In this document: one piece after another, positions 11,752-22,676 of the stretch
Numbering within the stretch: position 1 is the first letter of the stretch
Layout of the letters: each line of letters begins with the position of its first letter
Assembly (NCBI GenBank): GCA_039545295.1
Contig: BCIK01000001.1
Location: 372,001 to 436,000 of the forward strand
DNA length: 64,000 nt
Reading direction: 5' to 3'
From: Udeniomyces pyricola
Lineage: Eukaryota > Basidiomycota > Tremellomycetes > Cystofilobasidiales > Mrakiaceae
Made by a program: the position numbers and the translations under genes
Notes under the pieces: model-generated
The model's input: only the letters and a program-made list of their open reading frames with translations
The model's database searches: none
Told to the model about the DNA's origin: nothing

Positions 11752-13009
11752 TTAGTAGTTGGACTTCTTGGTGGTGGCCTGGAGGTGAGCGCTGTACTCG
11801 TCGTAAGGGGTCTTTCCAGGGGCGATGTCCCTCCAGAGGTCGGGGGTGAGGAGCTGGTAAGACTTGGCGATCTGATGATGGCAAGAAGGGGCAAGAGGAC
11901 GAGAATCAGCAACCAATCGAATGGGGTGTGACGGGTCGAGCTCAAAACGAGAATGTGAAATGCAAACGTACGGCGACGAAGGTAGCCTTCAAGAAGTTAC
12001 CAGTGGTGGCGGTCGATCCCTTGGACTGGGTGTAGCAGTCCGAAACACCGGCCTAGAGAAACAACAAGCAGAGAATCGTCGTCAGCAAAACCAAATCTTC
12101 AAGCAACACATCTTGAGAGAAACAAGATTTACGCACCATCTGCAAGAGCCTCTTGGAGGCAGGGGCAGCGACGATACCGGTTCCTCGGGGAGCCGGGATA
12201 AGTCGGCACATGACCGATCCGGTCTTACCGGAGACCTTGCAAGGGATGGTGTGAGGCTCAGCGATGTGGGCACCCCAGTATCCTCGTCGGACGGGGATGA
12301 TGGAGAGCTTGGCGGCGATGATGGCACCTCGGATGGCGGTGGCGACCTCCTTGGCGCACTTGACACCGAGACCGACGTGTCCGTCAAAGTCACCGACGGC
12401 AACGAAAGCCTTGAATCGGGTTCGCTGACCGGCCGAAGTCTGCTTCTGGACGGGGGTGATGTTCATGACCTCGTCCTTAAGACCGGGAAGGAAGAAGTCG
12501 ATGATCTGGTACTCCTTGATGGGGAGCGAGAAGAGGTAGATCTCCTCGAGGGACTTGATCTTGCCGTCCTTGACCAATCGGCCGAGCTTGGTGACGGGAA
12601 CCCTATTGAGAGAGAAAGAGACGAGCAGCAACAGGTTAGCCTAGATCGACCGGATGAAGCTTCCTTGAAATCTGAGCATTCCCTTCTTGAGCCTGGCCAC
12701 TGCAGGACGTACCACTCCTTGTCCTCGTCCTTTCGTCCACCTCGTCGGGGACCCCTTCGTCCTCGGTCACCACCTCGTCCTCCTCGGTCACCTCGTCCAG
12801 CGGCGGCACCAGCACCACCTCGGCCTGCAGGACAAAAAAAGTGGAGGGGAAGAAAGAACAGCCATAGCAGCCCGTACTCATGTCAGTATAGTGGTCGCGT
12901 TTTTTTCTTTCTTTCCTTCCTATCGTCGTATTTAGAGAGGACTGTATACACAGCGGCCTGAAGAGGGAAAACACGAACCGAAGCCTCCTCGTCCTCGAGC
13001 GTCAGACAT
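11752..13009 (-). CDS. RPS2: 40S ribosomal protein S2 (uS5)
   Basis: Small-subunit ribosomal protein near the mRNA entry channel, involved in decoding accuracy. The first coding exon is 31 nt (13009-12979, [10 protein letters not shown]). A GRG/RGG-rich exon follows ([18 protein letters not shown], ending KDEDKEW). The conserved S5 core then begins [21 protein letters not shown] and includes [40 protein letters not shown] and [20 protein letters not shown]. Later exons give [20 protein letters not shown] and a C-terminus of TTKKSNY. The stop is at 11754-11752. All major eukaryotic uS5 blocks are present. Its 5' end faces the antizyme gene across 481 bases. Confidence 0.96.
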
Positions 13010-13490
13010 ATTTGCTTGTAAGGGTTGAAGTTAGGAAGGTTGGGAAGTAGGTCTCGTGCTCGGGGCGACCTGCTAAGTTCTGGAGAACGTATAGACAGAG
13101 GGGCGTGTGAGTCAAAGGGTATGTATGATACAGGTAGACAGGTACGCATACGAGAGCCATAGAAGGCTGACGGATGTGGGCATATGAGTATGCATATAGA
13201 GCACCGAGGGGGAAGCAAAGCGTACCTTTCTAAAGATGAAGGAGAAGAGGGAATCGAGCGCTCGCCGATTTTCTTCGACCTCGTCGAACGGCCAAGGAAG
13301 CTTCACAGCCAGAGGCAGAGGCAGAGGCAGATCGAGCGACCGAGGGCGAAGGGGAACGAACCTACCTAACCATCAACCCGCACCACACCAACTCACTCAC
13401 TTACTCGCTCGCCTCTCGACGCTCCTCTCCCAGCTCACTCACCCCTTCGCCTTCTCCCAACTCAACCCAACACCATCCTTCATTCTCACA
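13010..13490. other. Divergent promoter region, RPS2 (-) and antizyme (+)
   Basis: A shared upstream region for two divergently transcribed genes. It contains an AGAGGC tandem (about 13310-13331) and a C/T-rich leader (13370-13490) just before the antizyme ATG. I cannot assign specific factor sites. Confidence 0.55.
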
Positions 13491-15019
13491 ATGATGTCAA
13501 AACAGAATTTCAATCAGACGTTTAATCTTGCCCCTGCGTGAGCCCACTCTCTGTCTTGCCTTCCGCCCCACTGCTATCGCTATCGCTATCGTCCCTGCTC
13601 CGCCCCCGCCTCGCTCCGTCCAACATGCGCTGACGACTTCCATTACCTTGTTGCTGCATCTCGCTCGGCCTTCATCATCAGCGGCGCGTTGACTTGCGCC
13701 GGGAACAGGTAAAGCTCTTAACCCATGGCTTCTCCTATGTGTCCATGAGAGGTCCACGTTCCACCGACGACGACTCATCCTCTTCCGCACCGTTCCTCCG
13801 ATCCCACCCCTTTCTGCCTTGACTCTGCACCCCTGTGCCTCTTGCTTCTTTCCTGTCTGCCTCACTTCGCCACTCAACTACAGGGACAACTCTTCAACCG
13901 CTGCTGTGGCCGACATCGGAGCTCGATCCTTCACTTACGAGGGGGGTCCGCCCAAGGTCCGTATGCATCCCCTGAGCCCCTTGCACCGCCCCCGCTCTAT
14001 CCTCAGCTCTATCAGTCTTGGTCATCGAGACGCACGTGGGCTAACCATCTCGTCCAACAACTGCTTCCCTTCTTGCTCTTCCTTTCACTTTTCTGACACG
14101 GCGCCTGATCAACCATGTCCTCCTGCCTGGTTTCGCCGACATCTAATTGTTCGCCGATAGTGTTGGGTTTGAGGGCGGCAGGCGTAAATGCGACTCGTCT
14201 AACCACGAGTCGTCTCAGCAGCGCGTGAGAGGCGCAGCTGGGCGTGATGTCTCCTTCCCCTTCCCTTCCCCTTCCCCTCTTCTATCCCCACCTCTTTCAA
14301 CTACCCAACTTCCTTCTACCTTCGCTCCTTCTTCTCATCGAGGCTCGGCGTCGTCGACTTATCAGGACGTCGTTCCGCCCTTGACGCCCAGCTCCACTCC
14401 GCCCGATGAATCGTTCATCGCTGCTGCCGCGGTTACGAGCCAGGCGAGGCTCGTCGGTTTGTCTTCATCATCATCGTCGTTCCTCCAGGCGCTCTTCCCC
14501 AAGCACCACCTTGCGGCTAGCTTAGTCTCACAACCAGTCCGTATCAGTTCGCCGGGCGCCGACGAAGCTTGGTCTGGGGCATTGCTCGACGCGGCCCAGG
14601 TTCCGGGCTCGCCTACGCTCCTCATCGGTGTGCCTTCAGGTGAAGGTGTCGAAATTCGGGAGCACGTTGAAATCTTGGTGAGCGTTGTGTTTTGTCTGAA
14701 TCTCGTCAACTATTCAGTTCAGGATGACGCGTGACTGACGTATGGGACTTCATTTCTCCCTTTTTGTACTTCGTTTTCTTTGATTAACCCTCCCCCCCCC
14801 CCTCTTTTCCCTCTCACTCGCTCGATCCAGTTTGATCTCGCGGCCGACTCGCTTGATTGCAAGTCGGTGATATTTGTGCTCGACAAGGCGAGCCCAGATC
14901 TGCGGGAGCTGCTTCATGGCTTGCTCTTCATCGGCGGCGAGATTCTTCGCACCGACATCCGAAGCGGATGGGGCTGGGAGGTCAGCAAGAACAAGGTCCT
15001 CGTCGGTATGGAGGTTTGA
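13491..15019 (+). CDS. OAZ1: Ornithine decarboxylase antizyme (programmed +1 frameshift)
   Basis: Antizyme binds ornithine decarboxylase monomers, blocks them and delivers them to the proteasome; polyamines raise its synthesis by promoting a +1 frameshift. ORF1 is 43 codons: exon 1 13491-13537 (MMSKQNFNQTFNLAP), exon 2 13884-13956, and TGT-TGG-GTT at 14161-14169, closed by TGA at 14170-14172. Reading resumes one base later in ORF2 (GAG GGC GGC AGG CGT). The C-terminal half has the family hallmarks: SPTLLIGVPSGEG, REHVEILFDLAADSLDCKSV, FVLDKASPDLRELLHGLLF, IGGEILR and a final VLVGMEV. Exon 3 ends at 14677 and exon 4 is 14831-15019. A 141-nt in-frame segment (14225-14365) looks like an intron; the protein is about 227 residues if it is removed and 274 if kept. 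Family and need for recoding are firm; the exact shift site is strongly favoured by splice phase. Confidence 0.88.
14161..14185 (+). promoter_or_regulatory. Programmed +1 ribosomal frameshift site (GTT TGA)
   Basis: Exon 3 opens right after the acceptor CGATAG with TGT TGG GTT TGA GGG. Exon 2 ends in phase 0 (AAG at 13956), so ORF1 enters in this frame and meets TGA at 14170-14172. The downstream antizyme frame is exactly +1 (skip T14170, read GAG at 14171). A CTAAT branch site lies 13-17 nt before the acceptor. Antizyme genes shift at a slow UGA stop codon; the stimulatory element was not identified here. Confidence 0.75.
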
Positions 15020-16007
15020 GCTTTGAGCCGGCGTCGGGCGTCAGGCTCTGGTACGGAGGATTCGAGCAATGCTCGGGGCTGAGACGGTTTATACGATGGC
15101 CTTATGTTTCAAAGTCTGCGGGCGACTGGATCGAAGTTACAAGTTGAGTGTTGGGGCCTGCACTGGGAGACTAATGGGCCTCAGGGGTCATGGGGTTGAT
15201 TCTTTGCTCCGTTGAGGACCTCGGGCCTCGGAGCTTGGTCGATTGGTCGATTGGTCGGTTGGTCGATGGTCGTTGTGAAGGACGAGTTTGACGAGTCTAG
15301 GTCTGGCGGTCTGGCCTGGCCGTGAAGCTGGAAGGGTTGCCGAAGCCCTGGCCAAGGGGCTGCCACGCCGCCGGCTACGGCTGCCGGCCGGCTGAGCGAT
15401 CGAATGTATGATTGGTGGCGGAAGCGAAGGCAAGCTTACTGTCCTGAGATTAAATATTCATGGGATACGGATTAGAGGGGCGAAGAGTTGACATATGCCG
15501 CAGGGAGGGGTACAACGTATAAATATTAAATGGCGTGCAGGCGTGACAGGCATGAGAAATGAAAGGAATTAACAGGGGGGCGCGGAGGGATCGGACCTAA
15601 CCGAAAGAGGAGCTGGCGGTGGCGGCACAGCCCAAGATGTAAGACAGCTTGTAAACGGTAGTTGCAGCCGAGATTGTTGGAGAATACCGCACGGACTAAT
15701 ATGATATTTGAGGCGAAAGAGGGCCTTGAAAGAGTCAAAGATTGAGAAAGGGAAAGCCCATGCATGCATACGCCCGCGCGTGGCATTGATGGCCCAGTCC
15801 ATGATCGACTCAATTACACCCACTGATCACGAATCGATCACGTCTACCTTTCCTTCCCACGGCCAACTCCTTCGAGTCCCTTTCCTACCTGTATCCTCAT
15901 TCTTCTTCCGCTGCCTACTTTCACTTCCTTTCTCTAGTCGTTCCGTCTTTGTTCGCCCTTCCATCTCCTGCTCCCTCACCCGTACCTCTCGTCCTCATCC
16001 TTCCGTC
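15020..16007. repeat. Intergenic with short direct repeats
   Basis: No gene is recognised. A short tandem of the form GGTCGATT with variants occupies about 15236-15275. The last 170 bases are C/T-rich and probably form the leader of the next gene. Confidence 0.5.
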
Positions 16008-17695
16008 ATGGCAAAGCCCGAGTCCCCCCGGTCCTCGCCCGAATCGAATCTCGCTCGTCGTCGGGCAACCCATCCCGAGGCCTCAGCAAGAGTTGACCCA
16101 GCCACTCGCCATGCGCTCCGTTTCCATTCCTTCTCCGACGACAAGGCTACCTCCTCGTCCAACCAACATGTCTACGGACCCATCTCATCCTCTCGTCAAG
16201 GCTCGTCCTCTGCGAGTGCTGCCTGGCCGAGCTCCGACCGCAAACGCAAGGAGCGCGACGACGACGAACAAGGGGAAGAAGGTCGCCCAGCCGAGGACTC
16301 GAGCACCGGCTGCGACCGTTCTCGCATATTGTCTCCCCGTCTGACGGGCGAGCGGGCAAAGGCCGACCGTTCAGAGACCATTACCCACGACGTCAAGCGA
16401 CTCAGAGAGTTCTGTGCAGAAAGCATGGCTGTGAGTACTTGGCTCGTTTCGTCATCTGTCGTACGGGTCTCGTCCCTTTCTTGCTCCCAGCGGAGACCGC
16501 GTCCGGCACCTGGCTGGCCTCGAGGTCGCGATGGCCAGGTCCGGCTGGGCCTAGGGCCTTTTGCTTGTCTCGACCTTTCTTCCCGTTGATCGTTCGTCGC
16601 TGACGTATATCATTGTCTCCCCTCGCCTGTCCGCCCCTGACCCCGTGTGTCCTTTTGTCTGATTCACCCTTGCTTGGATGATCAAACCCCCTTGCATTCA
16701 AACCCGAATCTCGTTCAACCGCTTGTGCCGTATCTATTCCCCCCCTCCCGTGTCATTCGCTTCAGTGGTCATCGACACTTCGGTCCGTTGTTTCGACTAC
16801 TTCAATCGACCCCTTACGGCGCATGTCCAAAACAGAACTGCCGAGCATGGTCGCTTCACCCGCAAGCAACACAGCAAGCCCCCTGACTCGCCTCGAAGAT
16901 TCTTCAGCCGGCTCCTACTTTCCCCGTTCCCCCTTAGGCTCAAGCTCAAATTCCCCGTTCTCCTCATTTGAGCCCCCTGCGAGCCGCCGTGGTGCTCCCC
17001 CAAGAGATTCCATTCATTCGGCTGCGACAGCCCTAGCATCCCTCTCCCGCTCTCCCATCACGTACCCTACAATACTCGAACCGACAACGAGATTACCTCC
17101 GATCTCATCCTTCTCTCTCGCGCGCTCCGACCTGCACTCGTCTCGCCCCTCTGCATCCATCTCGCAACCGCCTTCGCCGACTTCGACGTCAGCAAGTCGA
17201 CGGGCCTCGATTTTCTCCATTCGTCCGCTTTCAGAAACCGGCTCCCATCCTCCTCCTTTGTATTCGCCCTCGCATATCTTAAGTCACGAACCCATCACGC
17301 TGCCACCAATACAGGATCATCTTTCCAGATCGAATTCTGATCTGACTACCATGCATAGTCCCCCGAGCCTTGCGTTGCCGACGTTCCGAAATCTCGATCG
17401 TTCGGTCGCGTCGGCTTCGCCCTCACTGCCTCCCCCTCTTCTTCCCACCTCGCCGCCCTCTGCTACTCATCTGCTCAACCAACTTCGTCGTCGTTCAATC
17501 ACCAACAACTCTCAGCACCTCACTTCCGAGGACCAGGCCGAGGGTGGGGCGCTGGATGCTGACTCACTCATGCGTCGTTACTCGTCGATGCTGAAAGAAA
17601 GCCTCGATAGCTGGGAGGGCCTGCGAGATCTCGTCAAAGATGCCGAAGAGGTTCAATGTCGGTGGGAAGGCGTTCGTCAATCCTTTTCGGGATAA
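16008..17695 (+). CDS. Hypothetical Ser/Pro-rich protein
   Basis: I do not recognise a family. Exon 1 (16008-16430, 141 codons) starts MAKPESPRSSPESN and has an acidic/basic mix (KRKERDDDEQGEEGR) ending RLREFCAESMA. A GTGAGT donor follows. Joining to 16766 (acceptor CTTCAG) keeps phase 0 and enters a long exon to the stop at 17695. That exon is rich in Ser, Pro and Leu and ends in a short charged helix (LKESLDSWEGLRDLVKDAEE). Total is about 450 residues. It looks like a disordered nuclear or regulatory protein, but this is only composition. The 335-nt intron is long for the region, so a small extra exon inside it is possible. Confidence 0.55.
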
Positions 17696-18652
17696 GTCGA
17701 GGCGGGCAAGGGAAGGAAATACTGATAGGTTCGGGGGTGCAGATAGATAGACGGATCGAACATTGTCGCTTCTCCATTGCTTTTTTTATTTCGTCGTTGG
17801 ACTCCCCACCTGTTTTTTTTATTCCGGTCTCATGCCTCTTCGCACTGTCTTGTCATACTCAGTCCTTGTTACTGCGCCATCTTAGTCATCCCTCCACCTA
17901 TCTTCCTACCCTAACCCATCTCCCATGCTCTCACTTATCGCTCCATCCCCGTTGCTCGTTCTCGCTTTATATTCTACTTAGTTGTCTGTTTGCGTGTCTT
18001 CTCGTCCTGAACTTCACTCTGCCGTCATTGCGGCTGCTTGTATAAATGGACGTTGATCTTGATTCGGTCAAAAATTCGGTGATCAATGAGTAGTATGCGT
18101 TCAGATGCGTCGATATTCGATATTCAATGCTCGCCAGGGGATACGAGACTTGTCTGATGTCTAGCTTGTATACGTTGTATACGTTGTATACGCTTAATCG
18201 ATCGTTTGATGCCGATATCGGCCGAGGCCGACATTCGTAAGCTCGGCGGAGCGTCTGCTCCGTCTGACGATCTGACGTCTGATTTGCAGCTTGACGTCCA
18301 GGCCGATGACGAGAACGACGAATTGATACGTATACGTCGCTCGCGGAGGAATGCTTGGTGAGCTGATGGCTGAATACTAGTGCTATTTTGAATGTTGATT
18401 TCTAAAGAAAAGTTGAAGCATTTCTCAGACACGATACACACAAGATTTCGTATGGGAAAACAAGGGAAAGTCTGCTGCACCCTGACGAGTATTTACATCC
18501 ACGACGATTCTGGCGACTTATAATCATATCAATGTATACACGTCACATTTGGCGATGATCACCTCCAAATCGATTGATCGCGACGTATCCTGTTTACAAT
18601 GCCACCATCCACCTACGCGCGTCTCAACTGATTGCCCCACTCCTCTCATACG
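17696..18652. repeat. Intergenic with short tandem TGTATACGT repeat
   Basis: No gene is seen. Three copies of a TGTATACGT-like unit lie at about 18167-18192, and GACGTCTGAC-type short repeats lie near 18250-18300. The 17760-18040 part is pyrimidine-rich on the plus strand and may be the 3' region of the upstream gene. Confidence 0.5.
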
Positions 18653-20438
18653 ATGCCCGCTAATATCTCTATCCGTCTCCGGCACCCTCAGGGACAATCC
18701 ACCATCCAAGTCGATCCTTCGGAATCCATCGCGTCCCTCCTCGACGCGATCGCCACGAAAACCGAGATCCCAACCGCCTCCCTAGAGCGTGCGTTCCTCC
18801 GCTCGGTTACATGCAATCGAGATACGACGTTGAATGCCAAGCTGATGAGTATGAATATTACTTCAAACGTGTCGATGAACTCGAACAGTCAAGTCCGGCT
18901 ACCCTCCCAAGGCGTTTAGCTACGCCTCACCCGCTCAGCCCATCTCATCACTTAACCTCTCCCGAAACGAGCAGATCACTGTTGCGTCTTCTCCTATTAG
19001 ATCTGGCTCGATATCGGCTGGATCCAAACAAAAGACCGATTCCGTCTCTGTTCCTAGCTCGACGTCCGTGTCTGCTACGGCTGCCGCGCCGGTCACGAGG
19101 TCAAGTCCACCATCGATAGGAGGCCTGTTTGGCGGCCCATCTATATCCGTCCCGTCAACGTCAAACTCTACGCCTTCAGCAACCTCCGCAAGCCCACCTT
19201 CTGACAGACAGCATGGACCTAGGGCGAGTGGAAGAAGCGAACCTGATGCGGTTCGAACCGAAAATGGCTACCTTGCTCTCCATGTAGTTCCGGACGACAA
19301 CGCATGCTTGTTTTCTGCGGTGGGCGCCGTCTTTGAAAGCGGAGACAGGTCCAAGAATTCGGCGTTGCGTCAGAGTACGTACGAGATGTCTTGAACGGTT
19401 TTGTGTGAGTCAAAGGAAAGCATAGATCCTGATAGACACATCTCATTATTAATAGTCGTCGCCAAAGCCATTCGGGATGATCCGTTTACTTACAGCGACG
19501 CTTTCCTGGGGTATGTTGAAATCTTCCCAGAGAACGTATTTGATCGTAAATCATAAGGCTGATCTAGTATCCTTCTGGGCGTATCAGTCAGCCGTCTGAC
19601 AGCTACATCTCGACCATCCTCAAACCGACCTCCTGGGGAGGTGCCATCGAGCTTTCCATCTTCGCTGAGCATTTCCGCACCGAGATTGCTAGCATTGACG
19701 TGGCCTCAGGGCGGATAGATCGGTTTGGTGAGGGCAAGTTTGATGAGAGGTGAGCATGTTGAGCAGTACTGGTCTGACCTGTCCAGGATTAAGGACTCAG
19801 GGATTCGCTTACTTACGTCTATGTCTATTTGTCGTATGGCTTGGTTTACAGATGTGTGCTCGTGTACTCTGGTTTGTCCTTATGTTTGCCCTTCTCAGTC
19901 GGCTTCACCCTTTGCACGCCACTCGCAGTTAGCATCCTTATATTCCTTGTGACCCGTCCCTTGCCTTTCTCCTGGTGCAGGAATTCACTACGACGCTGCT
20001 CTCCTCTCCCAATCGCCCACCATCGAGCACGTCGCATTCTGCGAAACTCGGTTCCCAGCATCCGACAGCCTGATCCTCAAATCCGCTTCCGAGCTTGCAG
20101 CCAAGCTCAAGTCGCGTCATTATTACACAGACACGGCAACATTTGATCTGCGATGCTCCGTATGCAAGGTAAAGTGCAGGGAAAGCCTATTCCCAATGGG
20201 TTGTTTGCGTGACTTGCTGACTAGATCGGCCGGTTGTCTGGGTTGTTTTCTCGGTTGTTTTCTCAGATTGGTCTCAAAGGCGAGAAGGGGGCGACCGAGC
20301 ACGCCAAGGCTACGGGACACGTCGAATTTGGGTACGTTGTTTCTGTACAGAGGTACGGTACGTGATAAGCAAGCGGAAAGGCAACAACTGATCCTATTGT
20401 GCTCTCTTTATGATCGCTTGCATTGCAGAGAGTATTGA
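18653..20438 (+). CDS. OTU1: Ubiquitin thioesterase OTU1 (YOD1-like)
   Basis: Deubiquitinase that works with Cdc48/p97 in protein quality control. The N-terminal UBX-like fold is seen in MPANISIRLRHPQGQSTIQV and, after the first intron, KSGYPPKAF. A Ser-rich linker leads to the OTU catalytic core: VPDDNACLFSAVGAVF carries the catalytic Asp and Cys, WGGAIELSIFAEHF is the next conserved block, and YSGIHYDAA carries the catalytic His. The C-terminus has a C2H2 zinc finger (C-S-V-C, then H-A-K-A-T-G-H). The terminal coding exon is only 10 nt (20429-20438, finishing G-E-Y-stop). Domain order matches yeast Otu1 and human YOD1. Confidence 0.92.
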
Positions 20439-20773
20439 AAGAGATGGACGTATGTCATTCGGATTGTTACCACTTGAGTTATTGTATGCAACAACAGGGT
20501 TACCAAAACAGAGAAACATACACCCATGACCAGTCTGAGAGTAGGAAAGAAAACAGAAGCTGCCAGTGCGCAACTATGGGCGGATCTAGTTTGCATGGTT
20601 AAACCAAGTCAAACTGGCTTGAATTGAATCGACTCTGAGTTGCTCGAAGCTCGAAACATCTCCTATCGCATGTGGCCGGCTCCTTGCCGCCCTCCTCCTT
20701 CATCTCCTACCTCTTGACCGACCACGCCTCTCCTTCATCCGATTCCTCTTGTATCGATATCCAGCCGAGACGG
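20439..20773. other. Intergenic downstream of OTU1
   Basis: The frame of the next gene is open back to 20639 but has no ATG before 20774, so part of this stretch may be coding if a small 5' exon exists. Otherwise nothing is recognised. Confidence 0.45.
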
Positions 20774-22103
20774 ATGGACGATCACTCGGGGTTGATCTCG
20801 GTTGATCTTGAACATCCATTGTCCGACCAGCTAGTTCGTCTTGGGTTTGCAAACCAAGCTTCTTCCTTCATGTGCTTTTGCACTTGATGCTTGTAGGCTA
20901 ATGACAGCTTGACATACCGGCCATTCTCCCCGGCCTCCACAGGGCATACGCTCTGAGCTCGTCTCTTTCACAGGAATCCCTACCATTGCGGGCCTAATGA
21001 CACCCAGTATATCATCGACGTCGAAGCCAACCCTGCAGAAAACCCCTGAGCTTCCATCCCTTCCACTGCCGACGCTTCAATTACCCCCTTTTCATCCGGC
21101 GTCAACAACTTCATCGTCGTCGTCATCGTTGGCACTTTCATTGTCTACCGCCTCTTTACCATCTTCGAGTATTACCCTTCCCAAACCCTCACAAATCTCC
21201 CAGAAACAGCACAAACACCTCTATAGACGCGGAAAATCGCGCTCAGATGACGACCCTTTGGCTAGGGACGAACAGTCCATGCCTCGTCAGGTTCCCGCTC
21301 GATACCCAGCTTTACCCCCGTCATCTCCCTCGACCCAGCTCAGAAACTTTGATGCTCTCTTCTCTTTGGATTCCGAGTACCTCCAACCTGTGGAGCGACC
21401 TCTCGACACCTCGGCCAAGGCCGGGACGGGCGGAGACGTCAACGGACCTGGCGATGAACGGCTGACTGGCTCACGAATGCTACCGAAACTTGGAGGGACG
21501 TTTGGCAAGAACGATGGAAAAGGAATGACGGATGGAGCGGGAAAGGTTTCAGAGCCTGGTGGGGTAGCCCTGGAGCTCGGACGTCAGTACTCAGTTACTG
21601 AGGAAGAGTTTCCGTTCTTGCATTCCGCAGTCGACCGCTCGTTTGGCTGATTCGAATCTCTCCTTCTAATGTCTTGACGACTCACGTCCATCAGCCCTGT
21701 ACGTCTTCTTCTGATTTCTTATGGAACCAAGAAGTTACGTTGTTCTCAGACTAACCAGTCGTTCATCATCTGGTCTCTCAGGGACGCATATCTTCCGCAA
21801 GCAGGCCCGAATGCCTTCTACAACCAGGCGTACCTTCCCCATGCCGGCATGCACGTGTTCGAGCCATACAAGCCGGACGAAGGTGACTACAAGCGGGTCG
21901 GTGGCAAGTCTGGTCTGGGATGCATCGCCTGCTGTGCTGGTTTCTGCCTCTTTACTTGCACGGGTGAGTGATGTGCTGTACGAGGACAGGCGCTTGCCAG
22001 GACCATGATGCAGCTGATTAACCCAGTTGTCAGCCGCGTTGATGCGGGTTTTGCTCCTTGCTTTGTTTTCGTTTTTGTAGATTGCTGTTGTTGTTGCTGC
22101 TAG
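20774..22103 (+). CDS. Ser/Pro-rich protein with CYSTM-like cysteine-rich C-terminal tail (tentative model)
   Basis: The first supported Met is at 20774 (MDDHSGLISVDLEHPLSDQL), and an intron joins it to GIRSELVSFTGIPTIAG. A long Ser/Pro-rich exon follows. Read straight through it stops at 21650. Downstream, 21782-21963 plus 22081-22103 encode DAYLPQAGPNAFYNQAY, YKRVGGKSGLGCIACCAGF, CLFTCTD and six Cys before TAG, the look of the CYSTM (cysteine-rich transmembrane) module. These exons lack their own ATG-bearing first exon. A consistent model splices 21582 (donor GTCAGT) to a 4-nt exon CCCT (21695-21698) to 21782, keeping frame. In that case the residues read from 21583 to 21650 are intron. CYSTM proteins are linked to the membrane and to stress tolerance. 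The tail is fairly sure, its attachment is not, and the true N-terminus may lie upstream. Confidence 0.5.
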
Positions 22104-22676
22104 CCGAAGCCATCGGCACGATGAAGGCACGATGAAGACATGCGCTGTGTCCCTTTTTCTTGTGGTCAGCCGGATTGCAGGGCTGATGGAACGTAGCTGG
22201 ATGAGATGTCACTGCACTCTGCACGTGTCGCGTATCTTGATGATGATGATGATGATGACCGTTGGGGATTGCACGTGAAAGGTGATTGTGAAGATATATA
22301 TATATATATATATAATATACCATGTGTTCTTTAATTGTTGGATGGATAACGTGCGTAGCTTATCACGTTGTATGATCTATGGTATGAATTTTGCCGATAT
22401 ATATGTATATATATCGATGTATCTGCAAGCAACCGCACTGCCCTTGGGCGCTTTGACGTGCTTTTGACAGCTGGAGCTCTGAAGCCTGCTGGAGCAGAAG
22501 CGGTCACGACATCGCTGGCTCGCGCGGGCGCGGCAAGCCGAAGGGGAGGAGTAGGACAGTCCAATCTCGGACGCCTCTTCTTCCTCATCCCCCGTTCCCC
22601 CGTTCCCCCCTCGCCCACCATTCAAGCTACGCAGAGGCTCACCCAAACCCTCCGACACTTCACCGCATCCCCAGCT
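22104..22676. other. Intergenic; promoter of pyrophosphatase
   Basis: No gene is seen. It includes the AT repeat listed separately, a TGATGATGATG tract near 22238-22258, and a C/T-rich leader before 22677. Confidence 0.55.
22294..22314. repeat. (AT)n microsatellite
   Basis: A perfect alternating AT run of 21 bases in the intergenic region before the pyrophosphatase gene. Confidence 0.95.

Noticed and set aside
14242..14248. GCG TGA T as the antizyme frameshift site
   Set aside because: It has the yeast-like codon and the right +1 relation to ORF2, but ORF1 in that frame is already closed by TGA at 14170 and by TAA codons after it, and I found no well-supported acceptor that would bring ORF1 in past them. 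It also lies inside the intron-like segment.
21583..21650. RQYSVTEEEFPFLHSAVDRSFG as the true C-terminus
   Set aside because: Not excluded, but it begins at a GTCAGT donor and leads into a CTAAT branch site and CATCAG acceptor, and it would leave the CYSTM tail exons without a start. Kept as the alternative end of that gene.
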